NCBI GenBank assembly: GCA_010093605.1
Contig: MU004187.1
Coordinates: forward strand, 1,852,830 to 1,916,829
Reading direction: 5' to 3'
Length of the DNA: 64,000 nucleotides
Origin: Lophium mytilinum
Taxonomy: Eukaryota > Ascomycota > Dothideomycetes > Mytilinidiales > Mytilinidiaceae
In this document: positions 46,835 through 57,940 of the stretch, piece after piece
Layout of the letters: every line of letters begins with the position of its first letter
Numbering within the stretch: position 1 is the stretch's first letter
Program-made: the position numbers and the translations under genes
Notes under the pieces: model-generated
Database searches by the model: none
Told to the model about the DNA's origin: nothing
The model's input: the letters and a program-made list of their open reading frames with translations, nothing else

Positions 46835-49800
46835 TTAGAAGGCAAGCAAGCCCCTCATGGTCCAGAGAGTGGCTTCAATCTTTTCGATGGGCCAATTTCC
46901 TTCGATAGCGACAGCAATAGCCTGTTTTTGGTCTCTGGAGAGCAACAAGAACCGTTCGCACAGATCTCCGTCTACCACACCCTTCACAGGCGAGTAGTAT
47001 CCACGGTAGGCGAGATGGTCGCGCCCTGCAAGCGGCTTGTCTTCTTTGCGCATAGCGAGTTCTAGCTCCTGAAACATCGCCAGGTCCTTGCGACGGCCGA
47101 AAGGAACGAGGACACCCAAGGTACCCTGGAGCCCTGCCCAGAAAATGACATCTTCACCTCCGGGAGTAAGAGGAGTTTTCTGGACGGCCATTGGTATGTC
47201 CTGCGTGAAGTAATGCATCAACAACTCGAAACGGTTCGGTGTACCACCCAGGTAGCCTTTCTGTAGTAGATGTATGCCTTCCCCTTCTTCGTCTGCACTT
47301 GTCGAAACATCCTGTGGGCATCGAAGCATCCAGATATTTCCGAATTTGTCACCTCCAATGGTCGTCTCGTAGTCGGTCATTCCGGAGCACGTAGTATATC
47401 GAGCAATAGAATCGTCAACAAACGGGATCAATCGATTGCTCTGTTCCTTGTGGACGACGTATGTCAAGCTCTCGCGCTGATCTGCACAGACGATGCGACT
47501 TCCTTGAGTGTGAAGCTGCATGATACACGTCGGTGTTGCTTTTTCCAACAAGCTTTTACGCAGCAGCTGCTTCATGCCCATGTCGTAGAGGGCCAAGTCT
47601 GACCCGAGACCGACAGCTAACACTCCTTTGAAGGCAAGCAATGCGAGAGGGAGCTTTGGAAGCTTTGTTTTGTGTACTAGCTCGAGTGACTGCCCGTTTT
47701 CTAGAAGTCGGTAGATCCGGATGAAGTTCTCAGGCGTTGTATCCGGCCATCCGATATTTTTTCCTGTCCCCACTGCGAGGAAAGTCTCGGATTGACGGCT
47801 GTCGAACGGAACCATGGCTATGCTGATAGCTGCTTCATTGTTATCCAATTCAATTGACTTGAGCACAGCCTTGCCTTCGACTGGATCAACGATCTCTATG
47901 CATGAGGACCAGTGCAGCTCAGAGTAGGGATATCCAAAATTCTCTGGAGGGAGCTTGGCTTCGTCATCTTCCTCTTTTAGTGCGCCGTTTTCTTTGACAC
48001 CCTCGCCGGATTTGTTTCTGGCGTTCTCAATAAGTTGCTGTCGCAATACCGGTGCCAATGTGTGGTTCTCACGCTCGATGACGTAAAATAGCGAGTTGTG
48101 AGACACAAATCGATGCGGCGTATAAGTTAGGGGTATTGAATCCTGAGTGAAGTTGCTCCGGATTTCGTCGATTGCAAAAATTCTAAGACGTCAGCAAGGT
48201 GCTATAGAGAGAGGCAAACGAGAGAAGTGTATGGATAACAGTATCAGAAGGAACAATTGGAATTTTTGATATATCCTCATAAAGAATAGGAATTGTAAAA
48301 ATCATCATGGAGTAGGTGTGGTGGTGCCGCGAACAAAAGAGGAATATTTACCGAAGTTCATCCTCATGAATGCCGATCATCCCCTTGAATTGAGAGCTGC
48401 TGAAGGTCCAAGCAGATTCGAGAGGCAGATAACTAATCGGTGTGAGAGCCAGGCTGTTGTTATTGGGATTTGAATAGCCAAGCCATGGCCTGGAGGTGAG
48501 GATGAGAATTGCGTTTTCGTTCTTGACTACGCATGGTACGATCTTCACAGGCTTGTGCCCCAAAAACTTTTTCCGAATCTCACTCATAGTTCCATCAAGC
48601 TCATCCAGAGCAGTGCGGATATATATCCCGGATGTCAAGCCGACGTGAAGATAAAGGGTGGACCCCTTGCTTGACCGGTCTTTCATTGACATAATGGCGA
48701 GAGAGCAGGGTGGCGATGAAGTGAGCTGGATGGATTGCTGCTTCAATCGTTGACCGGTCCTAGGGTCAGGCACCAAAGAAAGAATTTGGATTGCCTGATC
48801 ATCAGTACCCACAGCGAGCAAGTCGGATCGTACTCGGCCTTCAGGAATCTGTCCAAGACCGAGACAAAGGATTGTACCGTCCATCTTCGACTCATCGGTG
48901 CTCTTGGCAAGAGCTCCATCGGAGTCGCACTCGAAATAGTAAATCTCACCGGAGCTCAACGCAATCGCTACCTGTCTGTTATTGGTTGCGCAAGTGGTGA
49001 TTGTTCTATGTTGAGGAGCATGCCAATCCGAAGCTACCTTGTTGGAATTAATATGGCGGATGCCTCGTGCATGGATTTGGAGCAAGTTATCTGGCCCCCA
49101 CTGCTGAACCGCGAGAGTGGTAGTCTCTTTCATGAATCCACTGTCTGTCACTTCCTCAACATCCTCGCCAATGCTGAGAACAAGGGTCATAGAAACTAAC
49201 GACAGCACGATATAGGAGTCGTGCTCATCGTCCACCGTCATCTTCGTTGTCCAGACAGCTGACGCGGATTGGGGCAACTGAGACTCCACAAGATCCAGGA
49301 CCGCTAAGCTATTTCTTACAGTCTTGAGAGAACTGCGGGCGCCAGTGCCACAAAGTGTGTAAATTTGCGGCGCGTCCTCATTCGACAGATTTACGACCTT
49401 GGCTGCCATGATTGGGTTCAAGTCCTGCATAGTTTCAACAGGGTTTAGGTTCCGTAGAGGACGAGGCTGAAAAAATGCAGGCGAGGCGTGCACAGCAGGA
49501 TCGGCTGGGTAGTCGTCACTGTCGAACCACGGATCGTCGTCATCGTCGCCGAGTGCCTCGAGTTCGTACAAGATACGACTCCCGTTTTCGCATGCGACAA
49601 ATAAAAATCCTGATCGGAGCAGACAGAGGCTGGAAGCAACGGGCACAGTGTCGAAGTACTTGATTTTGAGTCTCTTCACCGCGCCGTTGGGGTTGTTTTT
49701 AGCATCTTGCAGTTCCAATGCCACCTTGAACAAGTCGCCGTCCTCTGTCTGGAGCAGGTAGAAGAACCCGCCACCCTTGATGGAATACATAGTTCCTGCG

Positions 49801-50827
49801 ACAATCTGTCGACGGCGCTTCGGATCCTCTGTAGCTCCTAAACGGCGCGGAATGACAACGCGGAAAGCATCCTGATTCATGTGACGATAGGTGATGTTGT
49901 CTACTCCACACACGAGCGCTCCACTTGGGCCACTCACTCCACCGGGAACTCGGAAGAGGATGTGAGATGTTCGGTCTACCGTGTCAGCCCACAAGCGCAC
50001 AACGTGGTTGAGACCTAGGTCAAGCTGATAGTAGACCAGCTGCTTCTCATACTCCTCGTATGCTACGCCGGTAGGGTCCTGTTCGGACTCTGAGTAGTCG
50101 ACCTCCAGAGCCGCGAAGACAGGATTTTCGTAGCCGACATCTAAGCCTAGCAACGCGTAAACAAGTGTCTGGGGCTTGTGCGCTTCGAGTGGCGACGAGA
50201 TTGTATAATCCTGTGGTGGCACGCGGTTCAGGATCCACACAAGTTTGTTCTTCTCGACAGATGCAAGCATACATGCTCTGCCCTTTGGATCGGTCACAAG
50301 GTATTGTCCAGGAATGACGCGCCGAACCCCGGATTTGCCAAAGGTTTCAAGATGGATCTGTTCGAATTTCTTCTTATCGTGATCGTATTCGAGTGCCACG
50401 ACACGACCAGAATCGGAGGAAACAATGATGAAATCTATGGGTAGTCAGTACAGAGTGTCCTTGTAATACGTTCGAAGCGCGATCGAGATGTAATGCACAA
50501 GGCGGCGTTGTTGCTGCTCGGCGTACTTCCAAGGTCATCGAATGCGCCTTGTATGAATGTATATGCGCGGATCTGCGTACCTTTCTTGGCCCCTGTAGGA
50601 CGATAACTCGCTATTCCTCGGATAATTCCGAATATGTCGTGCGTGTGGTGAATGATGAATCCGTTTTGGAGACGGGACACCTCGAAGATTGTAAGAATCG
50701 ACCCATTCGCCGACAAGATCTGCTGTCTACCTAAGCCAGCAAAGTCTCCCGCTATGGCCTGAGTAGTTGCCGATGGTGGCGACAGCGTCAGTGAGTACAT
50801 GCACAGTGAAGACAGGACGCTCGCCAT
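46835..50827 (-). CDS. rse1: pre-mRNA splicing factor Rse1 / SF3b subunit 3
   Basis: Large scaffold of the U2 snRNP SF3b complex, which stabilises U2 at the branch point. Exons 50827-50581, 50434-48352 and 48182-46835 (introns 146 and 169 nt), 1225 residues, the usual length. Typical stretches: [115 protein letters not shown]; the C-terminal CPSF_A domain with [17 protein letters not shown] and [25 protein letters not shown]. It is a triple beta-propeller protein of the DDB1/CPSF160 superfamily; the sequence above separates it from both. The product is part of the machinery that removes the many short introns seen here. Confidence 0.96.
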
Positions 50828-51612
50828 GATGGACGGCGGTGGGCGCTGGCCCAGCGAAAGGACTGGAGAAAAGAGAGCAGCCGCAGCAAGACAGAATATG
50901 CCTACCTCGCCTGGCGCGGAGGGAGGATCTCTGTCTTCGCCTAGGTTGAGGCAGCGAAGGAGAGGTGGCCAGGAGGTGAAGCGGTGGAGGGGAGGTGGGG
51001 AGGTAGTTAGGCAAGCTCACCGAAGCTCGTCGTAAATAAAATCCGCGAGGTCGCTAGTCTTGCCGCTAGGCTGCTTTAGTAACTGCTAGAATACCCCTGG
51101 CGTCCTCGTCACGTCGTCGGTTTTCGGAGGTCTAGACGATGAATGTATCGCTCGACTATTCTAACCAGAGCTGTGCTTTTAACAGACCAGATGTCAAAGC
51201 GAAGATGCTGCAGTATGAGCGCAATAGGCTCTCTGTAGTGAGGTATTCCTACCCCGGAAGCGCGATACTACTCCATCACTCTTCGATGCATGTTACACAC
51301 ATTTACTAATTTTTCGGTGTCATTCTGGCTGCTCACGACTTCCAGAAGTAGCTCCTCTAGATCGCCCATCAAGCCAACAGCCTAGGATGCCGTGACTGAC
51401 ATCTCCGGACTTCTAAACAGCCATCAAAGTACTTTGAGGCCATCGAGTACTTTGAGGGAAGGCAAAAGAAAGCGTAGATTTTGGTGGATCACGACAACTT
51501 CGTAGAGTCACACCCACTCCCTTTCCCTTACTTTTCAATTCTATCTATTTCCGTGTATTGTAAGCCGCCACTTTGATAGGCTCTATAATAGAATACTCCT
51601 GAAAATACTACC
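50828..51612. other. divergent promoter region of rse1
   Basis: Between rse1 (-) and a small plus-strand gene. A 56-codon ATG frame (51139-51309, starting MNVSLDYSNQSCAFNRPDVK) is present but too short to support. Confidence 0.35.
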
Positions 51613-51956
51613 ATGATCGTTGACCATTGGGACCATCCGCTCCAACCAGACAAAGACTTCCGAGTGGAAATCGCGAACGACGTGATACGTTACACTCCGC
51701 ACCTCCTTCGAGGTTGTGCCCTTCTTTGCTTGAGCACCATCATTCCGACGAAGAGATCGTTTGAAAAGCGATGAAGCATGGCGTTTATCTCACAGAAAAG
51801 ATATTGAAGGAGCGCACAGCAACAGAACTAGCCAAAACTGAACTGCCTATCTTGGAAAAGGCGGGTTACAAGTCTCTGACATTTGGCCATATAGCAGCGG
51901 ATCTTCGAGCGGAACTCAAACTTCAGCTCGAATGCGATGAGGATGATGATGATTAG
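51613..51956 (+). CDS. small hypothetical protein with acidic tail
   Basis: Proposed exons 51613-51712 and 51769-51956 (intron 56 nt, GTTGTG..AAG), 95 residues. The first exon reads MIVDHWDHPLQPDKDFRVEIANDVIRYTPHLLR, the second a helical stretch (TATELAKTELPILEKAGYK) and ends CDEDDDD. The donor is weak, so the alternative is two unrelated short frames. No family recognised. Confidence 0.3.
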
Positions 51957-52184
51957 GTTGACAATGAGACGGGGTCCGAAAACAAGACGGAGTAAGATAG
52001 TCAGATAAAGTAACTGCCTGGCGTACTCGACTCATCAACAGCTTTTGAACAGCTCGCACTTTCATTTGTAGTAGGAGTTTGTCACTTTCCCCGTATGCTT
52101 GTCTCAATTGGATAATTGAGATCAATGGCGGCTTCAGGTAGAAATGATTAGCCCACGGCACAATTGATTTAAGGTCTCTTTGCA

Positions 52185-52634
52185 TCATGAACCTTCCCGG
52201 TACTCCACAACCACCTCCCTATCCCCTCTTAACACCAATACCGTCCTCCTCATTTTCCTTGCCTCTATATTCGCAATGGCCTTTTTAAATGCCTTCATCC
52301 CCTCTTTCGTCCAAAAGAGCAACGGTACAGCCCTCTTTTCCCTTCGCTTCACCCGGTTGATCAGCGTCCGGTACTTCCTCCTCCTTTTCTCATCTTGGAA
52401 AAGCAGCTTGACCCCTCGTTGTACAAGAATCTGGCGACTCCGCATCGGCGACTTCGGTGTTGGAAGGATTGGCGGTCCGAGTTCTAGCGGGGGAGCTACA
52501 TACGGCTCAAAGGTATGGCGGCAGGTTTTGCAATGCCAGTCGAAGCATGGTCCGACTAGTCTCAAGGGGGGCTTCCTAGTTGGGTCGGGTCTCCAGGTTG
52601 CTTCGAAAATGTGGCAGGTCTTTTGCTTCCGCAT
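52185..52634 (-). CDS. hypothetical basic protein with Cys pair motif
   Basis: An ATG at 52634 opens 149 codons. The product is rich in Arg/Lys (about a quarter), with CFDWHCKTCRHTF near residue 30 that could bind zinc together with another Cys (KTCHIFE). The second half is a basic helical region (DEKRRRKYRTLINRVKRREKRA). A 175-codon plus-strand frame overlaps but lacks an ATG at its start. No family recognised; it may be spurious. Confidence 0.35.
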   Translation of the reverse strand: MRKQKTCHIFEATWRPDPTRKPPLRLVGPCFDWHCKTCRHTFEPYVAPPLELGPPILPTPKSPMRSRQILVQRGVKLLFQDEKRRRKYRTLINRVKRREKRAVPLLFWTKEGMKAFKKAIANIEARKMRRTVLVLRGDREVVVEYREGS

Positions 52635-53233
52635 CTTAAAGGAGTGTTATGGTAATGTGCTGGACTCTTCACAACCTGGCTACTGCGCGTACGCAAAATT
52701 CGCATAGGGGGCATGATATCGTGGGCAAGCAACATGAAGCGTCAATGCTATTGTTGCTTGTTTTTATGTCTTTGTGGCTCCCATAGGCGACTCTTTGTTC
52801 TTACCCTGTGAGTGTGAGACCGTCTCGTTGCCTAGCGGCAACGTTGGGATGGGGACCCGTTCTTCGCGAGACATATACACAAACAAAGGATCAATGAACG
52901 AGCCAAAGGTTTCCAAGGGGACAAAGAAGCCCAGATCTCTCACCGCGACTCTATGTCTAAGGCATGTGCATTCGCGTCAAACTAGAGGATCTTAGATCAT
53001 TTTTGCGCGCCTTCTATATGTATGATGAGTGAAGACTATATGCTAACAATTGGACATATAATGGCCTTCTACATATCGAATTAACAAGATTGACGGAGAC
53101 ACACTAGTAATATGATCTGAAGCTCGGATTGAAAATGACGAGAATGACCTTACAGGAAACTGACGCTGAATGCTCACCAGTATACCAAGAACCAATAACC
53201 AAAGAGCCCGTAGTCTACGCTGAGAATGATCGC

Positions 53234-54760
53234 CTAGTCACCTCCTAGCCATGCATAGGCATCGCTATACATGTCGAGTTGTGCTTGTGCGGCCTCTGAG
53301 ATCTGCTGAAGTGACGAGAGAAGATTATCGCAAATCTCAGATGTGCACTTTGAGAAATCGTCTACAAGCTTGTTGTCATCATACACGTTCGACATCATAC
53401 TCAAGGTTCCGGGCGCATTGCTAAGCCGCTTCTCTAAGACTTCCGTTCGAGTTTCGGGTTTTACGTCTTGGGCAGTGATCTTGCGAGCTCGAATCCAGGC
53501 TTTTTTAGATCTCATCACCGACTCAATTGCGAGGAAGTCAACATTTCCTAAGAAGCGGTCCATATCCCGGGATTCCCTATGTAGGATTTCTTGGAGTGTG
53601 GTGGTCGCAGTTTGACACATCTGAATACGCTCTGGAAGAGATCGATAATGCGAAGCTAGCAGCTCTTTCTGCGCAGCATGCGAGACCGTTAGATCAAGCA
53701 ACTCGTCCAGCAGTTGAGTCTCTGCAGCTCGTTGTTCTTTCGAAATATCGCTGAGGATCTCGCTCGCACATTCGTCGAAGTTCTGCTTGCTGAATCGACG
53801 CTTCTCTTCCAAAAGTCGTTCAAGTTCGTCCTCGTTCTGCACAATCTTTGCGGCGTGCATACGACTTCTAATAAGCTTCTTACGATGTGCAATGCGCCCC
53901 TGCATTTTTGCGAGCTTATCTTGCAAAGCAACCCTGATAGCGTTCCTGTTCCACTCGTGAGGCTGGATCTTCGAGGCCTGATCGGCGGAAATCGCATTGC
54001 TCCATGCAACAAGCTCATGCTGGAGCTCGTCATATGACAGCACTGTCTTTGCCAATGCAGTACTCTGGTCGAAACCGTTACTTGCGCTTGGTTGTTCTCC
54101 ATCAACATTCCAAGCGACCGGTCGCCGAATGCTATCCAAAATGTCAAGTTTCTTCTCCGGTCGTGGACCCAGCCCTGCTCGGCAATTGTCCAATCCCTCG
54201 ATGTTCATTCCGAGGCCAGAGGGCTTTATGAAGACTGGATCGGCCTCGAGAGTGTTGGAGATATTGTCAACCAAGAAAATGTACATATTGTTCAGACTCG
54301 CACAACTCGTTGCGCAGCTGAGGGTCTCGATGGCAGGATTGTATTCTGGTGACCATTGGACTTTGCTCATCTCCTCTTGACATAGTTGCTCCAGCCAAAG
54401 CTTGATATCCGGACAATCGTCGTCGGGGATGTTGGTGATGAAAGCCAGATCTGCAGACTTCGTATATGGCATACTGGAACTTGAGTCCGTGGAGGAAACG
54501 AAGCTTTCATCAGAGTCGCTATAGTTCTCATTGCCACCATCGTCACTATCATCGAGCCCCCTCAAATAGGATTTGACGAGCTCTCTAGTGAGTGGAGGAG
54601 GATATGGAGGAGGAGATGAAGGAGGAGACGGAAGCGGCGACCCAAACCGGGCCCTGGGAAGCAGCATCAGTCGTGAACTCGTGAGGTCTGCTATTTGCCT
54701 TAAGAACAGCACCTGGATATCCAGAATGTAGATTAAGAAAGAACGTTTTGGAAGGTTCAT
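53234..54760 (-). CDS. hypothetical coiled-coil protein, 508 residues
   Basis: Single open frame from ATG 54760. After a leader (the true start could be the second Met of MLLPRARFGSP), residues 40-55 are Pro/Ser-rich, then an acidic Ser stretch (GLDDSDDGGNENYSDSDESF). The rest is mainly helical: HEWNRNAIRVALQDKLAKMQGRIAHRKKLIRSRMHAAKIVQNEDELERLLEEKRRFSKQ, then a long region of regularly spaced Leu/Gln/Glu to the C-terminal AQAQLDMYSDAYAWLGGD. The layout (acidic N-terminus, central coiled coil) is reminiscent of kinetochore proteins of the Spc105/Knl1 C-terminal type, but I see no decisive motif and make no claim. Confidence 0.65.
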   Translation of the reverse strand: MNLPKRSFLIYILDIQVLFLRQIADLTSSRLMLLPRARFGSPLPSPPSSPPPYPPPLTRELVKSYLRGLDDSDDGGNENYSDSDESFVSSTDSSSSMPYTKSADLAFITNIPDDDCPDIKLWLEQLCQEEMSKVQWSPEYNPAIETLSCATSCASLNNMYIFLVDNISNTLEADPVFIKPSGLGMNIEGLDNCRAGLGPRPEKKLDILDSIRRPVAWNVDGEQPSASNGFDQSTALAKTVLSYDELQHELVAWSNAISADQASKIQPHEWNRNAIRVALQDKLAKMQGRIAHRKKLIRSRMHAAKIVQNEDELERLLEEKRRFSKQNFDECASEILSDISKEQRAAETQLLDELLDLTVSHAAQKELLASHYRSLPERIQMCQTATTTLQEILHRESRDMDRFLGNVDFLAIESVMRSKKAWIRARKITAQDVKPETRTEVLEKRLSNAPGTLSMMSNVYDDNKLVDDFSKCTSEICDNLLSSLQQISEAAQAQLDMYSDAYAWLGGD

Positions 54761-55515
54761 TCATACAGGAGACCTATAAATTCGTACAAGTAGTCTCCCC
54801 TGTCCTGACGTGGGTTTTTCCCTACGTGTGCCCATAGAGTACACGAAGCTCATAGTGGTTATTGACGGGGAAGAGCGAGGGACATAAGAACACGTGCTGA
54901 TGGGAGACCACGTCGAAGTATTGGTAAGAAACATATTGGGTTACGATACCGAGGTTAACACGTGGGGTGGATGAGCATAAGACCTCGCTGTGATAATGAA
55001 AGTCATCACCGCCTAGGGGATGCCTCAATCGATGGAGACTAATTTGACAATTGCACCGTGTGAGATTGAAACGGCTGGAGATTTATGCCATGAGTACGAT
55101 AACGAAGATGCAGTGATTGGATACACAAAAGAAAACCATTCAAATACTTCCCATAGGCTCAGATGAGAGAAGGTAAATACTTCTGGGATTATCATCGAAG
55201 TGTCCGCTGATCCGCAAAACAAATTTAGACGAATTGAATCCATGATAAAGGATGTGATGGTCGAGCGAGAGAAGTGTAAACATTATGGAGAAGGTTGAGG
55301 AGTCCCGAGTTGGAGCTCCCCGTTGAGGGTGTGGTTGCCCAGGTTGCACCGCCACAACGAAGATGTGGCGTGCAGATCTTTCGCTTCTGCCACGTGACAG
55401 GTGCCAAGGCCCACACATCGCGGCAGTTTTCCACGATGTCGAAGCGCTGCACCTCCGCTCTTCGCAACGCCAACGACAAAGCAGCCACGAACGGACGTCT
55501 AGAGAGCTGCCCATC
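54761..55515. other. divergent promoter region of the coiled-coil gene and rps18
   Basis: Upstream of ribosomal protein S18 (+). CACGTG motifs occur singly at 54891-54896 and 54959-54964. A pyrimidine/CCACGTGACAGG stretch lies at about 55390, near the likely rps18 start region. No gene seen. Confidence 0.4.
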
Positions 55516-56595
55516 ATGGTAATGATCCTACGATTACCGCGACAAAACGTTTTGCTAATCTAGCACAGTCTCTCGTAACCGGAGAGAAGTCGAACTTCCA
55601 GTTCATCATTCGATTGGTACGTCTTCAAGCCATCGCCTTTGGTCTCGAGACCACGGGCAATACTCTGGAAATATGCAGCAACTAACTCACCTGAATAGCT
55701 CAACACCAATGTGTACGTATCCCGATGCATTTCTCCGAGTTATCGATCCCGCAGTGCGCCACTTCCTTGGACCCGCCCTCGTCAGGCCCTTCGCACACCT
55801 GGCACATCTGATGGCAACTGGAGCTCACGATCAGCGGAATCTACGGCTGGGACTACGGTGGTGAAAAGTTGCAGAAGCCTAGGCTAAAGTTTTGAGCTCG
55901 GATTTGAATTGGGGATGGAAATCTGTCAGATGTGCGAAGGGCCTGCATACAAGTCGACTTGTGTCCTACCGTCTCCCGGACATACGAAACGCCCTGGATA
56001 GCCTCTGGAAATACGATGCTGACATCTGGATCAGTGACGGAAAGCAGAAGGTCATGTACGCTTTGACCAAGATAAAGGGTGTTGGACGGAGATACAGCAA
56101 CTTGGTCTGCAAGAAGGCCGATGTGGATCTTTCCAAGAGGGTACGGAATAATTGGCACTTGGGCAATGAAGAGCACGGCTGACAGTTTTGCGACAGGCTG
56201 GTGATCTTACCAGCGAAGAGTTGGAGCGCATCGTCACAATCATCCAGTAAGACTTGTCTCGCAAAGATTGCCTCGATTGGTCTAACAATTCCACAGGAAC
56301 CCAACCCAGTACAAGATCCCCGAGTGGTTCCTGAACAGACAGCGCGACATTGTTGATGGCAAGAACAGCCAAGTCCTTGCCAACGGCGTGGACTCTAAGC
56401 TTCGTGAGGATTTGGAGGTGAGTAGTTTCGTATGAACCTACGGAGAAGAGCCACTCTGACAATCAACAGCGTCTGAAGAAGATCCGCGCCCACCGCGGTC
56501 TACGACACTACTGGGGCCTCCGCGTCCGTGGACAGCACACGAAGACGACTGGCCGTCGCGGTCGGACCGTGGGTGTCTCCAAGAAGAAGGGTTAG
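55516..56595 (+). CDS. rps18: 40S ribosomal protein S18 (uS13)
   Basis: Small-subunit head protein touching the P-site tRNA region. Seven exons: 55516-55518 (ATG only), 55569-55616, 55699-55712 (14-nt micro-exon), 56035-56140, 56197-56246, 56297-56417 and 56470-56595; 155 residues, the normal length. The assembled protein reads [44 protein letters not shown], then [43 protein letters not shown] and [47 protein letters not shown]. Six introns in a 155-residue gene, the third 322 nt long, fit a highly expressed ribosomal gene. Confidence 0.96.
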
Positions 56596-57346
56596 GTCTG
56601 TGCTGGCATGCGGAGATGGCGTGGGGGACGTGGATTCTGGGGATGTGGGAGAAGTCCACTGGAATGTTGTTTGCATTACCTTGATTGGCTTTCCTTTACT
56701 CTTCATGCGGCTCTATTCGCCTGAGGCAAGGCCGAGGAGTAGGTCAACGGGGCTAAACCGGGGAGTCCAATACTGAAGCTTCAAAATCTGCATGTCCCCC
56801 AATTCCACTGATATTGACCCTGCTACGTGGCCTCCTAATCTCCGACCTACATCTGTCACTGACCCAGAAGGATTGCTCGCGCTGGTCGTGCTTCGAAGGC
56901 CAAGAGCGTGATGATTCGGCTGCAGTGGTGGTCAACCACGTCACACCCCTGCACCAGCGTCAACGACCATCGTATCCTCGAGAGAAGAGGAGGCTTCCAA
57001 CACCGGGCCCGGGGCGGATGGTTCTCAACGTGTCTCCTGACATTAGCGGGCCGCACCGGACTTGTGGAGTATCCTCTTGACACCCTGCGTTTCACTCACT
57101 ACCGTTTCCCCCTACTGCGAGAGTCTAGGGATTAAACACTGCAGCGGTCTCTTTTTCCCGCAAGTGTGGATTACTCCCACACCACCATACTCCCACACTC
57201 TGATCAGCCCTTCCGCTTCGATATAAGTCCCCCCACTCATCCGCCACGTTTCCCAGCGCCGCCCTCTCCCGCTCGCCCCGGGTTTTCTTTCTCTGTCTGT
57301 ATATTACCATATTCCCTACACCAAAAGTCTTACAAGAGTCGTCAAC
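56596..57346. other. intergenic region, no gene seen
   Basis: 3' flank of rps18 and upstream region of the next gene; pyrimidine-rich near 57.2-57.3 kb. No supported open frame. Confidence 0.4.
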
Positions 57347-57940
57347 ATGATCAGAAACCCAAGCACACCCTCGCCCAAACCGTACATCCACCGTTCACGG
57401 TCCGCGACTTTCGACTCGCCGACCCGTCGGCCTTCAACATCGCCGTACTCGAAATCCTCTTCCCACCTCTTCGACTGCCCTACGAAACTTGCACCTTCAA
57501 TCACCAGCTCCCGCGTTTTGATCCAGCAACTGACTCTCCCAACCCGGGCGACTCAAACTCCCAGTCCCAGCCCGTCCAGTCCATCAACATGCAGCACGCT
57601 CTCCTCTGTGGCCGAGGCCTCCGACTCTGACGAGGAGCTCGAGTCCGATGTCGAAGCGCGGGCATACGTGATGGCACCATCGCCACCGCCTGCGTACGCC
57701 TCCTTGCCGCAGCCCCAGCGTCACCAGCGCGTGCGCGCGTTGCACGAGGACCCGGACAGCGAGTCCATCGACCCCTGGTTGGTGCGGGTGGTGCTGGACT
57801 TGTACGACGTCAGGCGGTACGACTGGACCATGATCGCGGAGCCAATCCAGCGGTTGTGGGGCATTAGCACGAATAGCGCTATTGTGCTAGCGATTTTGCA
57901 GCGGAACGGGAGGATTGTGAGGACAGCGTGGTGGGATTAG
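57347..57940 (+). CDS. hypothetical Ser/Pro-rich protein with conserved C-terminal block
   Basis: Single exon, 197 residues, ATG at 57347. The first 100 residues are Ser/Thr/Pro-rich and disordered (MIRNPSTPSPKPYIHRSRSATFDSPTRRPSTSPYSKSSS). An acidic patch (DSDEELESDVEA) follows. The last 60 residues look folded: SIDPWLVRVVLDLYDVRRYDWTMIAEPIQRLWGISTNSAIVLAILQRNGRIVRTAWWD. The tail resembles short fungal uncharacterised proteins, but I cannot name a family. Likely a regulatory or nuclear protein; sure only that the frame and codon use look real. Confidence 0.6.
   Translation: MIRNPSTPSPKPYIHRSRSATFDSPTRRPSTSPYSKSSSHLFDCPTKLAPSITSSRVLIQQLTLPTRATQTPSPSPSSPSTCSTLSSVAEASDSDEELESDVEARAYVMAPSPPPAYASLPQPQRHQRVRALHEDPDSESIDPWLVRVVLDLYDVRRYDWTMIAEPIQRLWGISTNSAIVLAILQRNGRIVRTAWWD

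Noticed and set aside
55713-56034. Box C/D snoRNA inside the long S18 intron
   Set aside because: A TGATGG near 55.81 kb and a CTGA near 56.02 kb exist but are about 210 nt apart and imperfect.
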